Origin: Hirsutella rhossiliensis
Taxonomy: Eukaryota > Ascomycota > Sordariomycetes > Hypocreales > Ophiocordycipitaceae
DNA: 64,000 bases
Direction: 5' to 3'
Assembly: GCF_020360975.1 (NCBI RefSeq)
Contig: NW_025408669.1
Location: 6,076,001-6,140,000 of the forward strand
The position numbers and the translations under genes are program-made. The notes under the pieces are model-generated. The model was not told the DNA's origin. It saw only the letters and a list, made by a program, of their open reading frames with translations, and ran no database searches. Below, in pieces: positions 59,501-64,000 of the stretch; position 1 is the stretch's first letter; each line of letters begins with the position of its first letter.

Positions 59501-62500
59501 ATAGCCGTGTTAGTTAGTACGTAGGTCTTATTAGTCGATTTTATTATATCCGCCGGTTCGGTTACTGTTTTCGTTTATATCGCTAAAGCCCGTAATAATT
59601 TACTTAAACGGTTATCCCTTTTATCCTATTTAGTAGCTAAATCATCGCAAAACTTTACTTTCTTCTAAATCTACTAGTCCTAGAAACTTACGTCTTCGTT
59701 CTAACGTAGCTAGCTAGTTTTCTAGTTAATTAGTAGGTTGCTCTCCTATAGCTATAGAAGCCTTAATATAAGGTCGTGTTCTCTAATATCTATAATATCG
59801 AAGTTAACTTATTCGTCGTGGCCCTAGATATTAATATCGAGGTAATTAATCTCTATATTAATAATTCCGTTATTATAGTTAAAGGCCTCTCCTTCGATGT
59901 TCGTGAGTTTATATAGATCTATCTTATATCTCTATATAAGTCGGTAACGATTAACGACTCTAGGTAAAACGTAATTGCCTATCGCGCCGTAGTCTAAAAG
60001 TATACGTACGTAATATCCCGCGATTTAGATATCTAATACTATTTAGTCGCTATAGCTTGCCGTTACTATATATAGGGTCCTTAGATCTTATCGTGTCGTG
60101 CTAGTCTATAGCCCTTTTATAGATAGCGTACCTCGTTTTTTGCCTAGTCCTTATTCGTTTTATTTAGGTATTCTTCTTTGATTTATTATTAATATCGTTT
60201 CTTTATGTTTTTATCGCGTAGTGTCGTGTCGGGGCTTAAGAGACTGATTTCTTATAGCTAATCGAAGATTTCTTATTTCTCGACGCTATATTATTTACAT
60301 TATACTACTTCGTAGTTAATTGCGTACTATGCTTTGTAATTCTATTCGTTTTCGTACTAAAGGTTAAGTTTTCGTTCTATGTCTTTCTATTTCGCACGTA
60401 GTATTTTTATATCGATTCTTCCTTAGTCGAATACGGCTTATAGCCTTTATACGTATTACTAATAATCTTTTAGTATACCGTTATATCGTTTATACTATGC
60501 TTATACTTTTTCGTGTTTATAAACTCTATAGTTCGGGTATATATATTCGTTATAATCTTCTTCGTCGTATTTAACTCGTTGCGTAAGTCTTTAGAAGATT
60601 AATAGTTCGGATGCCTTAGAGCGAGTAGCGTTATACTATTCCTCTATTTTAGCGTGTTTATAGATTTTATATGTCTCCGAAAGACATCTCGTTAATAAAC
60701 CGTAATTATCGCGGTATTCGAGTAGCGTACCGTAATCGGGTTCTAATAATATAACTTAGTCGTTTGGGTAGCGTTAATCGATTTTCTAGTAATCTAGTTC
60801 TATGCTTAGGTAGGGTTTCGAAAGTACTTGTCCTTCGAACCTAACCGGGAAGGCGTTATATCGTGCCTTTATCTAGAAGTATATTATATAATCTAGGTAG
60901 ACGTATAATATCTATAAAATATACTTATAGTGCTTATAAGTAAGTAGTGTTTATAGATCGTCTCTAAATTCTCCTTATAGTTACTATTCTCGTTATAGAG
61001 CTATAAAGGTATCGACTACGGCGATAGCTATAGCGTAGTCTCCTTTACGTAGTGCCGGTTAATATCGAATTAATATAGCTTATTAGTTTTCCGTGAGAAT
61101 TTAAGGTGTTTATTAGGTTCTAATTTTAAGTATTTCTTTGAATTCTTCGAAGTATAGAGCGTGTTCTCTAATCGTGGCATTTTCCCTTAGTAGCGAGGGT
61201 AGTGGTATAAGTTTATTCTCGTCTTCCGTTTCTCTGGGTATTTCTTATTCTTTAGAGCTTATATCGTCGATACTTCGTTGTTCCTCTTTAGGTTATTATC
61301 CGAGTTTCGTGAGTATAAGGGCTACGTCTATATCTTCTTTATTATATTGTTTATAGACTACCCGTTGTTATTATCGATTTTTATTTCGTATGTCTTCTTA
61401 GAATCGTTTACCGTTCTTCTTAATCTAGTCTTAGGAGACTCCTTTAGGATAGGGGTATTCCGGTTCTACGAATTTAACTTATTTCTATGTTTTAGGATCC
61501 CTTCGTTGTATTATTGCAAGGGTCTTCTTTAAGGGCTTTAGGAACTATCTAGTACCGTTCTTATCGCTTAAGTATACCGTATACTCGTCGTCGTAGTATA
61601 TAGTCTAACTAAGGAGTTTATGCTTTAGTTCCTATCTATTAGTAGCGTTTAGGTGTTTCTTACCTTCTAGGGCTAGTGCCTAGTAGGTTTTCTTCTCCTT
61701 ACGAGGTTGTCTATATTCTTTAGAGTAATATCTAAGTTTCCCGTAGTTAAAATACTTTCCTTTGCTTTTCTATATTATATCTAGATCTATCCTGCCTAGG
61801 TTAGTTATATAGGCGTAGGCAATAGGAGTTTCGCGCTTCTTTTTATAGTTAGCGCGTCGGTTAAAGTTATTCCTATAGGAAGGGTTCTAGTTTCCTCTTC
61901 CTTACTTCTTTTCTTAGCGTCGCGCGTATTATCTATCGTCGATTCGTACTACTATAATAATATAGTCCGAGAGGTTATTAGGTCGATTTTCCTTATAGAG
62001 CTCGTCCTTAACTTCTTTTTTAAGCCTATCGTAGAATCGTAATATAAGAGGTTCGTCGTCCTAATTAAGCTTTAAGGTAACTTATCGGAACTTCGTAGTA
62101 TAATCCGATACTAAGATCCTTTATCGGAGTTCTTAAAGTTTCTATTTAGCTTCTCGTTCCTCGTCGGTTATTCCGAATAGCTTCGTAATAGCTTCCTTAA
62201 ATCCTTAGAAACTAGTAAAGACTTCGTCTATCTCGTTGTCTCGTCGCGCTAGTTAGTTGTCGAGAAAGTCCCTTATAATAGGTCTAAACTAAGCGAGTGC
62301 CGTTCTAGATAAATAATTTCCTACGTAGAGTACCTTTTCGACTAGGTCCGAGAGTTTAGTAGGGTAAAACCGGTAGTAGGCCTTAAGTTAGGTGAGAAAG
62401 TCTCGAAGTATACTATAAGTACCGTCGAATAGTCCTAGCTGTTTTAGTTTAACTACTTCTCCGAGGTCCCTAACTTATCCGTTGCCTCCTCCGTTCCTAA

Positions 62501-62661
62501 GTAACTATACCTTATATCGAAGGGTAATAATCTCGCGCATTATATCCTAAGGCGATATAGTAGCTCTAGAGTTAGTTAATCTAGCTTACTATATAGGCAT
62601 ATTAATAGTTACGATATTGCTTAAAGTAACGCGGTATTATACTAAATAAGAGCTTTTAACG

Positions 62662-63111
62662 TATAACGACCGGTGTTATTCCTAAGGGATAAACCTATCG
62701 AGGGGTTTATGTTAGTAGATATAATAGGGCGTGGTCTAAGCAATAATAAGTGTATTACGTTAGTAATAAGTCGGAGGTCGTAGACCGTAGACTATAACTA
62801 GGTAATTAGAATTAGAGATAGAATCGTAATAAAGATCTATATTAAAAGCTAGAGAGCTATCTATCTAAAGAAGTAAAAGTAGGTGGCTATATATACCCAT
62901 AGAGACTATCCTTAGATTATAGGCCTAGCTATAATCCCTAACGTTAGATCGTATAGAGCGTAGTGATCTCGTTAATCCTAGATCACTTAGATCTCTACGA
63001 TCCCCTCGATCCTATATCTATTAGATAGTCGTGCCGACTATTTATCCGTTAGACCGTGTCACGTGCTTAACGCGGTCGACCGTTAGCGGCCTAGTAGCCG
63101 TGGTCGTAATA
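62662..63111 (-). repeat. Element D LTR, right copy (5' LTR in minus orientation)
   Basis: 450 bp, begins TATAACGAC and ends GTCGTAATA (CA changed to TA). Confidence 0.9.
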
Positions 63112-64000
63112 ATTATTACCCTTCGATATAAGGTATAGTTACTTAGGAATAGAGGAGGTAATAGATAAGTTAAGGACCTTAGAGAAGTAATTAAACTAAA
63201 ATAGCTAGGACTATTCGATAGTACTTATAGTACGCTTTAAGACTTTCTTACTTAACTTAAAGCCTACTATTAGTTTTACCTTACTAAACTCTTAGACCTA
63301 GTCGAAAAGGTACTCTATATAGGAAATTATTTATTTAAAATAGTACTTACTTAGTTTAGACCTATTATAAGGGACTTTCTTAATAACTAACTAGCGTAAC
63401 GAGATAATAAGATAGATAAAGTCTTTATTAGTTTCTAAGGATTTAAAGAAGCTATTATAAAAGTATTTAGAATAACTAATAAAGAATAAGAAGCTAAATA
63501 AAAACTTTAAGAACTCTAATAAAGGATCTTAGTATTAAATTATACTACGAAGTTCCGTTAAGTTACCTTAAAGCTTAATTAGGACAATAAACCCCTTATA
63601 TTACGATTCTACGATAAGCTTAAAAAAGAAGTTAAAGACGAGCTTTATAAGGAAAATCGACCTAATAACCTCTTAGACTATATTACTATAGTAGTATAAA
63701 TCGATAATAGATAGTATACGTAACGCTAAGAAAAGAAATAAGGAAGAGGAAACTAAAACCCTTTTTATAGGAATAACTTTAACTAACGCGCTAACTATAA
63801 AAAGAAGCGCGAAACTCTTATTACCTATACCTATATAACTAACCTAGGTAGGATAGATCTAAATATAATATAGAAAAGTAAAGGAAAGTATTTTAACTAT
63901 AGGAAACTTAGATATTACTTTAAAGAATATAGATAACCTTATAAAGAGAAGAAAACCTACTAAGTACTAGCCTTAAAAGGTAAGAAATACTTAAACGCTA
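63112..64000 (+). mobile_element. Gypsy element E, segment 2 (gag), runs off the window
   Basis: Continuation of E after D. Read through stops it is a gypsy gag: LKAYY-FYLTKLLDLVEKVLYIGNYLF, RPIIRDFLNN-LA, LILRFYDKLKKEVKDELYKENRP and a basic tail. It equals, in reverse complement, the gag end of D. It is more RIP-altered than D. The right end and second LTR are beyond 64000. Confidence 0.85.

Larger units (their letters stand above)
55267..63111 (-). mobile_element. Ty3/gypsy element D, full length, minus orientation
   Basis: 7845 bp; LTRs 55267-55710 (444 bp) and 62662-63111 (450 bp); duplication ATTAT at 55262-55266 and 63112-63116. Minus-strand traces from right to left: gag (about 62.5-61.8 kb), RT palm VVYLDNILIFSD with TACCTAGATAAT at 58759-58770, RNase H (about 58.1-58.3 kb), and integrase C-terminus VYLVRRNIKIKRLSNKLDFKK (about 56.8 kb) followed by PFKV and NYEL. 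The order gag-PR-RT-RH-INT is gypsy's. A separate plus-strand ORF lies between pol and the left LTR. D is less mutated than E, so it inserted later or escaped RIP longer. Confidence 0.92.
33410..64000. repeat. RIP-mutated nested transposon block
   Basis: Throughout, CpA and TpG are scarce and TpA is in excess, while CpG persists. This is the mark of RIP (C to T at CpA on either strand). ATG is consequently rare and stop codons crowd all frames. The segment can be resolved into one DUF3435 relic and six or seven LTR elements listed separately. Less altered islands are element A (39.1-45.4 kb), the interior of the mini-element at 38.4-38.6 kb, and element D (55.3-63.1 kb). Confidence 0.93.

Noticed and set aside
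1..64000. CRISPR arrays, bacterial-type operons, rRNA or intact tRNA genes
   Set aside because: None seen; the sequence is eukaryotic, and the only tRNA-like motif is the mis-spaced one in the mini-element.

Overview
The left 33 kb is ordinary gene-dense DNA of a filamentous ascomycete, and the right 31 kb is a block of nested retrotransposons destroyed by repeat-induced point mutation (RIP). The organism is probably a Sordariomycete, possibly Hypocreales; that is inference from short GT-AG introns of about 60-125 nt, CT-rich leaders and protein similarity, with no marker gene to confirm it.

Genes from left to right: the 3' part of the cell-morphogenesis scaffold Pag1/Tao3/Mor2 (+); U5 snRNP thioredoxin-like Dib1/Dim1 (-, three exons); mitochondrial Rrg7-like protein (+); a secreted SMP-30/gluconolactonase-like beta-propeller (-); a caleosin/peroxygenase with a long charged N-terminus (+, five exons, one GC-AG intron); a Ure2-like glutathione S-transferase (+, five exons); a small conserved coiled-coil protein of unknown function (-); mitochondrial Lon protease (+); a protein-kinase-like protein with an altered DFG motif (+); Ole1-type delta-9 desaturase fused to cytochrome b5 (+); and nucleoporin Seh1 (-). 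They are mostly housekeeping genes and do not form a pathway or cluster.

From about 33.4 kb to the end, CpA and TpG are strikingly scarce, so ATG is rare and TAA/TAG are everywhere. The block can still be parsed. A relic of a DUF3435 (tyrosine-recombinase-like) gene lies at the junction and is cut by a Ty3/gypsy element (here F). F received a 370-bp LTR mini-element (TRIM), a Ty1/copia element (A), a second copia element (B), and part of a third copia element (C, same family as A). C is cut by a second gypsy family (E), and E is cut by an inverted copy of its own family (D). LTR lengths, 5-bp target-site duplications and residual coding motifs support the order.

The most interesting items are the TRIM (73-bp identical LTRs, 5-bp target-site duplication, primer-binding and polypurine sites shared with A, tRNA-like boxes inside), the antisense zinc-cluster ORF in gypsy element D, and the DUF3435 relic at the edge of the block.
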